A DNA stretch of 64,000 nt from assembly GCA_029252625.1 (NCBI GenBank), contig JAQXBA010000125.1, positions 1-64,000 of the forward strand, written 5' to 3'. The position numbers were made by a program, and so were the translations under genes. Origin of the DNA: Opitutia bacterium. Its GTDB lineage: Bacteria > Verrucomicrobiota > Verrucomicrobiia > Opitutales > Coraliomargaritaceae. Below, in pieces: positions 38,951 to 49,326 of the stretch. A model generated the notes under the pieces. The model ran no database searches. It saw only the letters and a program-made list of their open reading frames with translations, and had not been told where the DNA came from. Each line of letters begins with the position of its first letter. Within the stretch, counting starts at the first letter, position 1.

Positions 38951-40180
38951 ATGAAAAAGTTACGCAAACAAGCAAAAGAACTACTCCACGCGGCCACTAA
39001 GGTTTACCACTACCGTCGCGATGTCACTTCGGCGGCTCGATTGCAGGAACTCGAAAAGAGTGTCACTGAAATCGAGATGATGATTGCCGACAAATCCACA
39101 GAGTCGGTTCCATTTCAAGCAGCGATGAATCGTCTCGATGCTTTACTTCGCAAGATCGGTGGTAAGCTTCATCCGAAAACTTTTTGGAGTGATAATCTAG
39201 AAGTGATCTTGGTCGCTGCGATTTTAGTCATTGGCGTGCGCACGTTCTTTTTTCAGCCCTTCATCATTCCAACCAATTCGATGTATCCGACTTACAGCGG
39301 CATGAACACTGCTGTCTATGCATCAAGTGAATCATCACCGAACACCCTGCGAAAGGTGTTTAATAAGCTGACCTTGGGAGCTAAACATAAAAGCCTCATT
39401 GCTGAAGATTCTGGCCCCGTCTCATTGCTGTTACTTCCAAATCCAAAAACGGGTAAAGTCGGGACCAGTCGCCCAGTGTCCTATCGTAAATATTTTTTCC
39501 TGCCTGCAACTCGAGCAGAATATGTCTTCTCGGTCGGCGGCACACTGCAATCAATTCAAGTTCCAGCAGAATATGATATGCTCTCTGCTATTCGACAGTT
39601 CTTCCCTGATTCCAACCTGACGATGCCCGTGCCATCACGGGAGAGTCCCAGTGGTCAAGCCTTGGCATTAAACCACACGGCCAAAGCAGGCGATTCGCTC
39701 GTACGCTTCGACATCACACTCGGCGATGCATTGTTCGTCGACCGCATTAGCTACCATTTTAAGCGCCCTAAGGCGGGCGATCCATTCGTCTTTCGCACCA
39801 ATGATATTCGCGCAGAGCTTGGACGCCTAACAGGTGATTACAGTGACAAATATTACATCAAACGCATCGGCGGCATCGGCGGCGAATCTCTTGAGATTAA
39901 GGAGGGAGGTCTATTCGTCGACGGTGCGCCGCGTGATGAAGTCGAAGCCTTTGCTCGTAATGCTGCGAAGGAGGACGAGTATGGTGGTTATATCAACCAC
40001 ACGCTTCTGGCAGAAGACCGAGTGCTTGAAATTCCAGACGATAAGTTTGTCGCACTCGGGGATAATTCAGCCAACAGTCTGGATAGCCGTTATTGGGGCT
40101 TCGTTCCAGAACGCTCCGTAATCGGCAAAGCCATCTTCATCTACTACCCATTCACCAAGCGCTGGGGCATCGCGGAGTAG
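38951..40180 (+). CDS. lepB: Signal peptidase I with N-terminal helical extension
   Basis: Cleaves signal peptides of exported proteins at the membrane surface. A membrane helix (about 83-97) precedes the catalytic serine in IPTNSMYPT (S110). The general-base lysine is in YYIKRIGGIGG (about 304), with the GDNSANSLDSRYWG box near the end. At 409 residues it is well above the common 250-320. The extra length is an 80-residue charged helical N-terminal extension (about 1-80) and an insertion of about 150 residues between the serine and lysine boxes, probably an enlarged periplasmic cap. Such long forms occur in Verrucomicrobia and Bacteroidetes. Confidence 0.94.
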   Translation: MKKLRKQAKELLHAATKVYHYRRDVTSAARLQELEKSVTEIEMMIADKSTESVPFQAAMNRLDALLRKIGGKLHPKTFWSDNLEVILVAAILVIGVRTFFFQPFIIPTNSMYPTYSGMNTAVYASSESSPNTLRKVFNKLTLGAKHKSLIAEDSGPVSLLLLPNPKTGKVGTSRPVSYRKYFFLPATRAEYVFSVGGTLQSIQVPAEYDMLSAIRQFFPDSNLTMPVPSRESPSGQALALNHTAKAGDSLVRFDITLGDALFVDRISYHFKRPKAGDPFVFRTNDIRAELGRLTGDYSDKYYIKRIGGIGGESLEIKEGGLFVDGAPRDEVEAFARNAAKEDEYGGYINHTLLAEDRVLEIPDDKFVALGDNSANSLDSRYWGFVPERSVIGKAIFIYYPFTKRWGIAE

Positions 40181-40399
40181 TGGGGAAGAGGCTTGCGAAG
40201 GGAGGGCGCAGAAATCTTGAGGTCGAGGTTTGTTAAATACGTGGTTTACCTTGTGAGAAGTGTATAGTGCGTAACCTGGTGAATCGGGAATACGCCGTTG
40301 CAACCCGAAAAATCGCGTTTTACATCATAACTTGCATGTTATTTTCCATGTGACAGCTCACTTGCCTAACTTCCTATTCCAGCTATTATTTTCTCAGAA

Positions 40400-41620
40400 A
40401 TGAGCAGTACACCACGTAACATCGCCATCATTGGTGGTGGCCCTGCAGGCCTGCGTGCCGCGGAGGTCGCCGCCGCAACGGGTGCCTTTGTCACTGTTTT
40501 TGACGCCAAGCCATCAGTCGGACGTAAGTTCCTCGTCGCGGGTAAGAGTGGGCTCAACATCACCAACAGCGCTGACTTCGAGCCGTTTGTCGAGCAGTAT
40601 TCGGGCAAGGATTTACCTGACGATCAGTGGCGTAAGCAGCTCGCCGCTTTTGACAACACCGCGATGGGTAAATGGGCGAAATCACTCGGCATCAATACTT
40701 TTGCAACGAGCGGCGGTAAAGTCTTTCCAGAAACGAAGAAGGCTGCGCCGATCCTACGTCGCTGGGTGCAGCGACTGCGCGAAATGGGCGTCGATTTTCA
40801 AATGAACCACCAGTGGCTAGACTTACAGAAGAAGGGTGAGTCAATTGAGCTCGAGATTGAATGCAAAGAGGGTGTCTTTAATCAGGATTTTGATGCAATC
40901 GTATTGGCCATGGGCGGAGCGTCCTGGCCGAAGACCGGATCCACGGGCAAATGGGTGCCAATTCTCGAACAACACGGCATTACGGTCGAAACGTTGCAAT
41001 CCGCCAATTGTGGCTGGGAATGTGACTGGACCGACGAAACTCGCATAGTCGCTGAGGCTTGTCCGTTACACAATATCCACGTGCGTGTGGGCGAGGAGCT
41101 ACAGATCGGCGAATTATTGATCACACGGTATGGGCTCGAGGGCGCACCGATCTACGCGTTAGCACAGACCTTACGTAGAATGGCTGCACCCGAAATCGTG
41201 ATTGATTTTAAACCGACATTTACCATCGAACGACTCGTCCATAAAATGGAATCGGCACGCAAGGATTTCTTCAAAGAAGCCCAGCTACGCTGGAAATTAA
41301 GCATGGGTGCCTGTGCGATTATCCGGCAGCTATATGGCGAAATAGATTCCGCGCAGCAGTTGGCCAAAATAGTTAAAGCGTGTCGCATACCTTTGAGTGG
41401 GCCACGCCCAATTGATGAAGTTATTTCCACCAGCGGCGGCGTCGCATGGGACGAGCTCGATGCAAACTTGATGCTTAAGAAACTACCCAATGTTTATTGC
41501 GCGGGTGAAATGATCGATTGGGAAGCACCCACAGGCGGATTCCTCATGCAAGGCTGTTTTGCCACAGGCAATTCAGCGGGCTTAGCTGCAGCTAAGGTCC
41601 AACCTTATTTAAATACATGA
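40400..41620 (+). CDS. HI0933-family flavoprotein (TIGR03862-like)
   Basis: A 406-residue NAD(P)/FAD-dependent oxidoreductase of the HI0933/BaiN superfamily. The FAD-binding start is IAIIGGGPAGLRAAEVA, followed by VGRKFLVAGKSGLNITNS, ATSGGKVFPETKKAAP, LAMGGASWPKTGSTG and a C-terminal STSGGVAWDELDANLM and APTGGFLMQGCFATG. These fit the PP_4765-type subfamily. The substrate is unknown. A second, different HI0933 member is encoded at 60.2-61.4 kb. The gene stands alone. Confidence 0.9.
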   Translation: MSSTPRNIAIIGGGPAGLRAAEVAAATGAFVTVFDAKPSVGRKFLVAGKSGLNITNSADFEPFVEQYSGKDLPDDQWRKQLAAFDNTAMGKWAKSLGINTFATSGGKVFPETKKAAPILRRWVQRLREMGVDFQMNHQWLDLQKKGESIELEIECKEGVFNQDFDAIVLAMGGASWPKTGSTGKWVPILEQHGITVETLQSANCGWECDWTDETRIVAEACPLHNIHVRVGEELQIGELLITRYGLEGAPIYALAQTLRRMAAPEIVIDFKPTFTIERLVHKMESARKDFFKEAQLRWKLSMGACAIIRQLYGEIDSAQQLAKIVKACRIPLSGPRPIDEVISTSGGVAWDELDANLMLKKLPNVYCAGEMIDWEAPTGGFLMQGCFATGNSAGLAAAKVQPYLNT

Positions 41621-41699
41621 TTCGCACAATATATATTATGTCTAATTTGTTTTTTAGCGATCACTTTGAATCACTACGTTTTACCTTACTCCGCAAGTC

Positions 41700-43523
41700 A
41701 TGAGTTTACCCCTTATTGTCCTGTTTTCGCTCTGTTCGCTGTGGTCGCAGGCGTTCACATCGACACTAGAAGATCGTCCGAATATTCTTTGGCTTGTATC
41801 TGAGGATAACAGTGTCAGCTGGGTCGGTTGTTACGGAAACCCTTATGCGCAAACACCGAACATTGATCACTTGGCTGCGGAGGGATTTCAATATATGCAC
41901 GCTTACGCCAGTGCCCCGGTCTGCGCGCCTTCACGTTCAACCTGGATTACTGGAATCAATGCACTGTCTATGGGCACACATCCGATGCGCAGCCGTTATC
42001 AAATACCGCATGATCAAATCGCATATTTCCCAGATCTGCTTAAATCCAATGGCTACACTGTCGGTAATTGTCGAAAGACCGATTATAATATTGGCGGACG
42101 TGACGATAACGATTGCTGGGATAACACGGGTCAAGTCGATTGGCAGGTTCTGAAGCAAAATCAGCCTTTTTTCCAGGTCATCAATTTCTCCGCCTCTCAT
42201 GAGAGTCGGGCCTTTGGCGAGGTCGGTAATACTGATCACGACCCAACGCTCACTACCCTACGCGCTTACCATCCAGATTTACCTGCAATACGCCAAAATT
42301 ACGCTCATTATCATGATGCTGTGGCCAAGATGGATGCCGAGATTGGCGCAGCGTTGCAAGCGCTTGAGAAGTCTGGAATGTCGCAGGATACCATTGTTAT
42401 TTATAACTCTGACCACGGTGGTGTGTTGCCACGCAGTAAACGATTCCTGTTTAGCTCGGGGTTGCATTGTCCATTGATCGTGCGCATCCCAGCGCGCTAC
42501 AAAGCACTTTGGCCCGCACCACAAATTGGCGCACAAATCGATCGCCTCGTCAGTTTTGTTGATATGCCGAAAACTTGGCTGGGCATCACATCGACTCCAG
42601 TACCTACAACCATGCAAGGCACAACGTTTCTCGGTAACACGACTGAACCTGAGCCAGAATTCTGCTTTTCATTCCGCGGACGCATGGATGAGCGTAATGA
42701 GAATGCTCGCTCAGTCACGGATGGTCGTTATCTATATATCCGTAATTACATGCCCTACGCACCTTGGATGCAGCAACTCGGCTTCCTGTGGAAAATGAAG
42801 GCGACGCAGGTCTGGATGAAGCATGCCGCATCTGGTAATGCCAGCGAGCTCGAAGCCCGTTTCTTTAAGCCTAAGGGCTGGACTGAAGAACTCTACGATG
42901 TGAGTAGAGATCCTGATAATATCAATAACTTGATCGAGAGCCCCGAATATCAGACAGTCGCTGCTCTTATGCGGACAGGCTTGCGTCAGTGGCAAACTGA
43001 AATTTTTGACGCTGGCCTTCTGCCGGAATCGGAAAGTGTGAGACGTGCGGCTGAACACGGCCTCACAATCTATGAAATGGTGCGCGATCCGAAACTCTAT
43101 AACCTCCAGGCGCTACTCAACGCCGCCGATGTTGCTCTGACGACTGATATCACTGAACTACCAAAACTCCGCGCCCTGCTTAGCAGTTCAGACTTAGGCT
43201 TACGTTACTGGGGCATCGTCGGTTGCTTTTTACTAAATGATGTCGAGTCGGCTCAAATAGCTCTAGATGACGAGTCACACGAAGTTCGAGTTATGGCCGC
43301 GTGGATGTTGATTAAAAATGGGCGGCAAGCCGAAGGCCTTAAAGTTCTGCGCTCGATGCTGGCTGAGAAATCCTACGCAACGTTGAAAATACTCAACATC
43401 ATCGACTGGATAGGCGCTGATGCCGCCCCGCTCTTGCCTTTGATTGATTCACTCAAATTGGATAAATATGAAGCTAGGATGCAGGAGACACTGCGTAAGA
43501 AGTTCAATGCGGATGCTCGATGA
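41700..43523 (+). CDS. Secreted type I sulfatase with C-terminal HEAT-like region
   Basis: A 607-residue sulfatase with a signal peptide (about 1-20). The metal-binding start is NILWLVSEDNSVSWVGCYG and the formylglycine motif is CAPSR (C75), needing an FGE-type maturase encoded elsewhere. A further metal site is NSDHGGVLPR. Residues about 480-600 have helical repeats such as LRYWGIVGCFLL and SHEVRVMAAWML that look like HEAT repeats. It would remove sulfate esters from polysaccharides such as marine algal glycans. Substrate class cannot be set from sequence. Export fits the secretion system in this window, which is inference. Confidence 0.92.
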   Translation: MSLPLIVLFSLCSLWSQAFTSTLEDRPNILWLVSEDNSVSWVGCYGNPYAQTPNIDHLAAEGFQYMHAYASAPVCAPSRSTWITGINALSMGTHPMRSRYQIPHDQIAYFPDLLKSNGYTVGNCRKTDYNIGGRDDNDCWDNTGQVDWQVLKQNQPFFQVINFSASHESRAFGEVGNTDHDPTLTTLRAYHPDLPAIRQNYAHYHDAVAKMDAEIGAALQALEKSGMSQDTIVIYNSDHGGVLPRSKRFLFSSGLHCPLIVRIPARYKALWPAPQIGAQIDRLVSFVDMPKTWLGITSTPVPTTMQGTTFLGNTTEPEPEFCFSFRGRMDERNENARSVTDGRYLYIRNYMPYAPWMQQLGFLWKMKATQVWMKHAASGNASELEARFFKPKGWTEELYDVSRDPDNINNLIESPEYQTVAALMRTGLRQWQTEIFDAGLLPESESVRRAAEHGLTIYEMVRDPKLYNLQALLNAADVALTTDITELPKLRALLSSSDLGLRYWGIVGCFLLNDVESAQIALDDESHEVRVMAAWMLIKNGRQAEGLKVLRSMLAEKSYATLKILNIIDWIGADAAPLLPLIDSLKLDKYEARMQETLRKKFNADAR

Positions 43524-43709
43524 ATTTTGGGGAATAACCGCGCGACTATCTTCTTTTACACTGAGGCACTGGCTGCGAAGCGCTTCTACTCAAATGCTCA
43601 ATGCTTTTCAGTTCGCAGATAGCTCTCCGAATTCAACCATCTAACGCTCCGCCAATAAACTGTATTGCTACCTACGTACATATGCGTTCCTTGTTCGGCA
43701 GCATACATT

Positions 43710-45236
43710 ATGATTGCACCTTTATACAACTGGCTCAATGAGCGAACTTCCGGCGTCTTGTTGCACGTAAGCTGTCTTCCCTCGGAGACTGGGGTTGGCA
43801 ACCTCGGCACAGCAGCGCATCGCTATATTGACTTTATGGTGGCTGCTGGCATGCATGTTTGGCAGATCTGTCCACTCGGCCCTACGGGCTATGGTGACTC
43901 ACCTTATCAGTGCTTCTCAGCCTTTGCGGGCAATCCATATTTTATCGATCTTGATCCACTAGTAGCGGATGGACTCATTCATGAGAACGAATTAGGTCCT
44001 CTACATGCTTTGCCAAACGATCATGTTGATTATGGTGCGCTCTATGGCGCTTTTTGGCCGATCCTGCGTCATGCGTATGATCGATTCAAGCGCTCTGGTG
44101 CGGATCACTTCGATGGCTATGGATGCATCAAGGCATTTCGTAAAAAGCAGTCTGCATGGATCGAAGATTTTGCCCTCTTCCTTGCACTAAAGTCGCATTT
44201 TGGTGGAAAATGCTGGTTAGAGTGGCCAGCAGCCTTTCGCGACGCAAAAAAAGCACGCACACATAAACTGTCTGAGGAAATACTTGAGGCCGCCGAAGCA
44301 CATATATTTTATCAATATCTATTTTATGGTCAATTGGCCAAACTACGTAGATACGCCGGAAGTAAAGGTATCGAAATTCTTGGCGATGTTCCCATTTTTG
44401 TCGCTCTAGATAGCTCGGACGTATGGGCCAACCGCGAACTCTTTCAATTGAAAAAAAACGGTAAGCCTGAGGCTGTTGCCGGTGTGCCGCCGGACTATTT
44501 CTCGGCGGATGGGCAACTTTGGGGCAACCCGCTATATAACTGGGAAGCGCTTCAGGGCTCCAAGTTCGCTTGGTGGATCGATCGTATTAAGGCGAACCTA
44601 GAGTTCTATGACATCGTGCGGCTCGATCATTTCCGTGGTTTTGAATCCTACTGGTCGGTACCAGCCGATGAGACTACTGCACGTAATGGTAAGTGGATAC
44701 AATGCCCTGGTCTAGAGCTATTTAAAGCAATTCAAGCATCCTGCCCCGATGCTAAACTCGTAGCAGAAGATTTAGGTGTGATTACCGATGAAGTGACAGC
44801 ACTACGCGCAGCAACCGGCCTACCCGGCATGGCAGTGTTACAATTCGCCTTCGATGGTGAGGCGGATAATGCGTATTTGCCGCACAACTATAGCCGCAAC
44901 ACCGTGGCCTACTCAGGCACACACGATAATAACACGACGCTTGGTTGGTATGGAGAGGAAGGTGAAGAGACGCAGGATCACGTGCGGCGCTATTTAACTG
45001 TATCCGGCAAGGAAGTCGCATGGGATCTGGTACGTACTGCAATTAAGTCAAGTGCACTGATGACGATTGTGCCACTGCAAGATTTGATGAGCTTAGGGTC
45101 AGAAGCCCGCTTAAATACACCTGGCGCAGCAACGGGTAATTGGCAGTGGCGCTATACATCAGAACAATTAGATGTATTACAGAACAATAGCGCAGCATAC
45201 CTGAAAGATTTGCTGGAACTCTACGGGCGAGCTTAA
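43710..45236 (+). CDS. malQ: 4-alpha-glucanotransferase (amylomaltase)
   Basis: GH77 enzyme transferring alpha-1,4-glucan segments between maltodextrins. The 508-residue protein has TSGVLLHVSCLPS, the CPLGPTGYGDSPYQCFSAFAGNPY segment, ILGDVPIFVALDSSDVW, the nucleophile aspartate in VRLDHFRGF, the acid/base glutamate in VAEDLGVIT and the transition-state aspartate in SGTHDNNT. The ATG at 43710 fits the family start. Upstream in-frame starts add 15 unconserved residues. It converges with priA and acts with the GH13 enzyme at 27.8-30.2 kb. Confidence 0.95.
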   Translation: MIAPLYNWLNERTSGVLLHVSCLPSETGVGNLGTAAHRYIDFMVAAGMHVWQICPLGPTGYGDSPYQCFSAFAGNPYFIDLDPLVADGLIHENELGPLHALPNDHVDYGALYGAFWPILRHAYDRFKRSGADHFDGYGCIKAFRKKQSAWIEDFALFLALKSHFGGKCWLEWPAAFRDAKKARTHKLSEEILEAAEAHIFYQYLFYGQLAKLRRYAGSKGIEILGDVPIFVALDSSDVWANRELFQLKKNGKPEAVAGVPPDYFSADGQLWGNPLYNWEALQGSKFAWWIDRIKANLEFYDIVRLDHFRGFESYWSVPADETTARNGKWIQCPGLELFKAIQASCPDAKLVAEDLGVITDEVTALRAATGLPGMAVLQFAFDGEADNAYLPHNYSRNTVAYSGTHDNNTTLGWYGEEGEETQDHVRRYLTVSGKEVAWDLVRTAIKSSALMTIVPLQDLMSLGSEARLNTPGAATGNWQWRYTSEQLDVLQNNSAAYLKDLLELYGRA

Positions 45237-45389
45237 GCCACACTATTTTGAAGAGGTGGTATAAAAGACCAGATGAAGGCTTCTGCAGTCAAAGGTTGAG
45301 CTGTTGATTACCTATTCAGATTGATCCACTTGCGCGCTTTTGCTCGGCACCTCTGCGTCGTAGTTAAAGCCTACCGCAGCTGTGTACCG

Positions 45390-47654
45390 TTAACTTAGGT
45401 TCATCGGATCAACGTCGATGTGATCGATCACTTCTTGGTCCATTTTAAAGCTTTCGCGCAAAGCCGCGAGCTTGCCAATGATGGCACTAGCGCTTGGCGC
45501 GAAATACCACAATTGAAAGCGATACTCATCACGTATTTTTTCAATTGGCGCGGGTGCGGGGCCTCGTACTTCGACCATAGCCCCCATCTCCTTTTCGACT
45601 AACTTAGTCCATTGATCGATGTAGAAATTCACCTTATCTGGGTTACGCCCGCGAAATAAGTGCCGAATTAAATGACGAAACGGTGGATAGTTGAACTCGC
45701 GGCGCTGCTCCAACTCTTCGAGTTGAAAACCGTCAAAGTCTGACTTGCGCGCAAATTGAATCGGAGGCGCGTGTGGTGTATGAGTTTGGATGACGACCTC
45801 CCCTGCACGATCTCCGCGTCCAGATCTGCCAGAAACTTGTACCACTAGTTGAAAGGTACGCTCAGCTGCACGAAAGTCCTCAATATGCAGCGACATGTCC
45901 GCATCGACTAACCCGACCAATGTGACATTCGGGAAATCAAGTCCTTTGGCAATCATTTGAGTGCCCACCAAAATGTCGATTTTACCAACTCGAAAATCGT
46001 TTAAGATCTTACGGTAAAGATTCTTCTTCGACATAGAATCAGCATCCATTCGATGAACTCGTGCGGCGGGTAAGATCTTTTGCACAATGTCTTCAATCTT
46101 CTGCGTCCCCTTGCCTCTCATGCGTATCGCATTTGACTTGCACTCGGGGCAGCATTTTGGTGCCGGCTCTTGTTCGCCACAAAGGTGACAGCGCAAATTA
46201 TTGTCAGAGCGATGGTAAGTCTTCGGTATGCTGCAATGATCACAGCCAGCCACGTACCCACAGTCTGGACATAGCATACTTGTTGAGAAGCCACGACGAT
46301 TCAGAAATAGTATACTTTGCTCTTTCTTCTCGAAGCGATCGATCAATTTAGTTATCAGCATCCGTGACATCGGAGAAGCTGCTTTTTCCGGGGAAGTTTC
46401 GCGGCACATATCCACCACATGAATTTTTGGTAACTGACGATTATCTACCCTATTCAAGATTCGATCCACGGCATACTTGCCCTTCTCTACATTATAGAGT
46501 GACTCAAGTGAGGGCGTCGCCGAACCCAGCACGCAGACTGCTTTATTCAAAAAGGCACGATACACTGCGACATCACGACCGTTATAACGTGGCGAATCCT
46601 CCTGCTTGTATGACGGCTCGTGTTCTTCATCGACGATCATTAACTTGAGGTTCTGCACTGGCGCAAAAACTGCCGAGCGCGCACCGACGACTACGTGTGC
46701 TTCGCCGCTGGCTAAAGCTTTCCATGCATCGTAACGTTCCCCTTCGGACAAATGACTATGCCAAACTACGGTGTGTACGCCACGTGCTTCGAGTCGACCA
46801 CGCACCCTTCCAACAGTTTGCGGCGCTAGGGCGACTTCTGGAATCAGAACAATCACACCGCCACCATTGGCGACTACCTTCTCAATTGCATTTAAATAGA
46901 CCTCGGTTTTACCAGATCCCGTAACACCATGTAGCAAGCGCACGTTGAACTTATCCTGTTCGATCGCACCGCTGATGGCATCGACGCAGTTGACTTGTTC
47001 GTCGGTGAGTGTTGGTCGCGAAACTTCGGCAACGGTTTCCATGTCACCCAACTCATCTTCGTAAGCGATGCGCTCCTCTTCAGTATCTGTCTCTCGCAAA
47101 AAACCTTTAGTGATCAAGCCCGCGCAAGCCGAGGCGCTGATCTTCACTTGTTTAAGTACATCTGCACGGGCTAGTGGCTTCGATTGCTGACGAATATAGC
47201 GCAGCAGTTCAGCTTGCTTCGGTGCGCGTTTTTCCAGTGCAGTCAGTTCCTCTACAGTTGGGGCCTTGCCTGCTGAAATATAGCAGCGCTTTTTGACCTG
47301 CATTCCCTTGCGAATAGCAGCAGGAATCATGGTCTCTAAAATCGCTTCCGGAGTAGCATTATAATATTGCTGGCACCATCGAAAGAGTTGCATCAGATCT
47401 GGTGGCATCACTGGATACGGCTGCACGATTTCAAACAGCATCTTGAGCTTACTTGGAGGTACTTCTTGATTGGTACCAAAGCGTGTGACGACTCCCAGTT
47501 CACTGCGGCGGCGCAGTGGGACACGAACCAGTGAGCCAATCTTTAAATCCGCCTGGCACGCTGGGGGCACAGCATACGCGAGTGCTTTATCAAAGCCAGA
47601 CATGGCAATGACTTCGACTACGCGCGTATCCGATGTTGAACTACGTTTGTGCAT
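45390..47654 (-). CDS. priA: Primosomal replication restart helicase PriA
   Basis: A 754-residue superfamily 2 helicase that reloads the replisome at stalled forks. The N-terminal 3'-DNA-binding domain (about 10-110) is followed by a winged helix and the helicase core with [14 protein letters not shown] (Walker A, about 243), [15 protein letters not shown] (DEEH box, about 338) and [10 protein letters not shown] zinc cluster with [13 protein letters not shown] and [17 protein letters not shown] lies at about 465-505. The final helicase motif is [13 protein letters not shown]. It is third in a fur-TPR-priA transcript with 13-base gaps. Confidence 0.95.
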   Translation of the reverse strand: MHKRSSTSDTRVVEVIAMSGFDKALAYAVPPACQADLKIGSLVRVPLRRRSELGVVTRFGTNQEVPPSKLKMLFEIVQPYPVMPPDLMQLFRWCQQYYNATPEAILETMIPAAIRKGMQVKKRCYISAGKAPTVEELTALEKRAPKQAELLRYIRQQSKPLARADVLKQVKISASACAGLITKGFLRETDTEEERIAYEDELGDMETVAEVSRPTLTDEQVNCVDAISGAIEQDKFNVRLLHGVTGSGKTEVYLNAIEKVVANGGGVIVLIPEVALAPQTVGRVRGRLEARGVHTVVWHSHLSEGERYDAWKALASGEAHVVVGARSAVFAPVQNLKLMIVDEEHEPSYKQEDSPRYNGRDVAVYRAFLNKAVCVLGSATPSLESLYNVEKGKYAVDRILNRVDNRQLPKIHVVDMCRETSPEKAASPMSRMLITKLIDRFEKKEQSILFLNRRGFSTSMLCPDCGYVAGCDHCSIPKTYHRSDNNLRCHLCGEQEPAPKCCPECKSNAIRMRGKGTQKIEDIVQKILPAARVHRMDADSMSKKNLYRKILNDFRVGKIDILVGTQMIAKGLDFPNVTLVGLVDADMSLHIEDFRAAERTFQLVVQVSGRSGRGDRAGEVVIQTHTPHAPPIQFARKSDFDGFQLEELEQRREFNYPPFRHLIRHLFRGRNPDKVNFYIDQWTKLVEKEMGAMVEVRGPAPAPIEKIRDEYRFQLWYFAPSASAIIGKLAALRESFKMDQEVIDHIDVDPMNLS

Positions 47655-47667
47655 CGACTTTGATCAA

Positions 47668-48033
47668 CTATCCAATTCTCAATTCGTCGCAAAGCTCCAA
47701 AAAACCGCGATACTCGTGCAATTTGGTCAAATCCGGATCGTTACACATCCAGACAAAATCGTCATAGCCTAAAGTGATGGCAGCTCTGAGTGTCTTGAGG
47801 GCATCGGCCTTGCGGTTTTTCAGCGCGAGACTACACGCCAAATTGTAATGCACCGTCGGATCCTCTGGGGTGAGTCTCGCCAATTTGCGGTCCAACCGCA
47901 GTCCCTCATCTAATTGCCCCGTTTGAGTATATATGTGGGCAAGCATGGAGATTACACGGACGTTTTTAGGCATGCGCTTGTGTAAGTTTTTGAAAAAACT
48001 TAGTTCAAAATCAAAACTGTCGCGATTCATCAT
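47668..48033 (-). CDS. Small TPR-repeat protein
   Basis: A 121-residue protein with about three tetratricopeptide-like helix pairs: NLHKRMPKNVRVISMLAHIY, GLRLDRKLARLTPEDPTVHYNLA and ALKTLRAAITLGYDDF. The ending (WMCNDPDLTKLHEYRGFLEL) is the TPR-adjacent motif often seen in bacterial TPR proteins. There is no signal peptide or membrane segment, so it is probably cytoplasmic and scaffolding. It starts 12 bases after the fur-family gene and ends 13 bases before priA. Its partner is unknown. Confidence 0.75.
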   Translation of the reverse strand: MMNRDSFDFELSFFKNLHKRMPKNVRVISMLAHIYTQTGQLDEGLRLDRKLARLTPEDPTVHYNLACSLALKNRKADALKTLRAAITLGYDDFVWMCNDPDLTKLHEYRGFLELCDELRIG

Positions 48034-48045
48034 ACGACTAGTAAT

Positions 48046-48531
48046 TTAACGATTCTTGCCTCCTCGCTCGCAAAACCCCGCAGTGCGTAGTTGAGTGCAA
48101 TGAGCTGAAACTTGTAGGCGTTGCGTTTCGACTTCGAGTGTCAATTTGTCCGCCACCGTCTTGCCATACCACTCCATAAAAGGTGCATCGATTTCAAAAA
48201 TTTTGTCACAATCGAGGCATATGACCTGTGCTTGGAACGTTGTCGCGTTCTTATTGGCCATGTAAAATTTGTAATCACGCCCGACATCGACCTCTCGAAT
48301 GAGGTTACTTTCAGTCAAAATCGGCAATGCGCGGTAAACGGTGGCGCGGGACACGGAATCGTCGATTTCGCGGGCTCGATCGAGTAGATCCTCTGCCGTA
48401 AAATGATCTGGATGCCCATAAGCAGCGTCAAAAATGGCCAAGCGCTGGTTGGTAACGCGCAGTCCTTTGCTGGTGAGGAACTCCTTAAAAGTCTCACGAA
48501 TACTGTCTAGATCTGAGGTATTGGCATCCAT
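48046..48531 (-). CDS. Fur family metal-responsive transcriptional regulator
   Basis: A 161-residue regulator with an N-terminal winged helix ([19 protein letters not shown] and [13 protein letters not shown]) and a dimerisation domain with the first zinc motif CLDC in [13 protein letters not shown]. The second structural CxxC is not intact: the end reads [18 protein letters not shown], with cysteines eight residues apart. Fur, Zur, PerR and Mur share this fold and cannot be told apart here. It is first in the transcript with the TPR gene and priA. No Fur-box palindrome was recognised upstream. Confidence 0.88.
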   Translation of the reverse strand: MDANTSDLDSIRETFKEFLTSKGLRVTNQRLAIFDAAYGHPDHFTAEDLLDRAREIDDSVSRATVYRALPILTESNLIREVDVGRDYKFYMANKNATTFQAQVICLDCDKIFEIDAPFMEWYGKTVADKLTLEVETQRLQVSAHCTQLRTAGFCERGGKNR

Positions 48532-48672
48532 GGAATACTTATTGAGACAGAATTGAGACTAGCAATCTGTGCATGGCAAGCTCCATTCGAACAGTACAAA
48601 AAAATAGCGTGAAAATATCCCAGAAAAGCCTTGATTAAACGGCCCACACCGCTTTGCTGTTCGGTTTTTCCA

Positions 48673-48987
48673 ATGAAAGCCACTATCAAAACACAAGGTC
48701 GCCAATTTACTGTAACTGAAGGCGATGTCCTCAAGGTTAACTCCTTCCCTGATACGGAAGCAGGTGACACTATTGACATCAATGAAGTCCTCATGATCGG
48801 TGAAGGTGTAGACGCTCGTTTCGGTGCTCCTCTAATTGAAGGTGCAACCGTTAAAGCTACCATCCTCGAAAATAAGAAGGACAAGAAGGTAATCGTCTTC
48901 AAAAAGAAGCGTCGCCAAGGCTATAAAAAACGCCGTGGGCACCGTCAGCATCTTTCCGTCATCAAGATTGAATCCATCAACGGATAA
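48673..48987 (+). CDS. rplU: 50S ribosomal protein L21
   Basis: A 104-residue ribosomal protein, starting [14 protein letters not shown], with the [22 protein letters not shown]-binding tail typical of L21. The ATG at 48673 is chosen by the family start. Thirteen extra codons upstream are unconserved. rpmA follows 27 bases later, the standard rplU-rpmA pair. Confidence 0.96.
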   Translation: MKATIKTQGRQFTVTEGDVLKVNSFPDTEAGDTIDINEVLMIGEGVDARFGAPLIEGATVKATILENKKDKKVIVFKKKRRQGYKKRRGHRQHLSVIKIESING

Positions 48988-49014
48988 TTAAACAAGTTTA
49001 GGAGAATTTAAAAA

Positions 49015-49269
49015 ATGTCACATAAAAAAGGACAAGGAACTTCACGTAACGGTCGCGACAGTAATTCAAAACGCCTCGGTGTTAAGAAATTCGGTGGCGA
49101 AGCTGTTATCCCTGGTAACATCATCTTGCGCCAACGCGGCACACGTTATCACCCTGGCGCTGGCGTCGGAATGGGCCGTGACCACACACTATTTGCACTG
49201 GTAGCCGGTAAGGTCTCTTTCGATAAGTTGCATCGCAAGATTAACATCGAAGAAGTCTTCGCTGCATAA
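49015..49269 (+). CDS. rpmA: 50S ribosomal protein L27
   Basis: An 84-residue L27 starting [20 protein letters not shown] with the conserved [16 protein letters not shown] good GGAG lies about ten bases before the ATG, one of few ribosome-binding sites here. Its N-terminal tail reaches the peptidyl transferase centre. A terminator follows the stop. Confidence 0.96.
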   Translation: MSHKKGQGTSRNGRDSNSKRLGVKKFGGEAVIPGNIILRQRGTRYHPGAGVGMGRDHTLFALVAGKVSFDKLHRKINIEEVFAA

Positions 49270-49293
49270 GCGATTTTAAATCGACACACTTCC

Positions 49294-49326
49294 AAAATCC
49301 CGACTCTTTGAGAGCCGGGATTTTTT
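49294..49326 (+). terminator. Terminator of rplU-rpmA
   Basis: AAATCCCG pairs with CGGGATTT and the inner CTCT with AGAG around a short loop, then T6. The next gene's ATG begins directly after the T-run. Confidence 0.9.
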
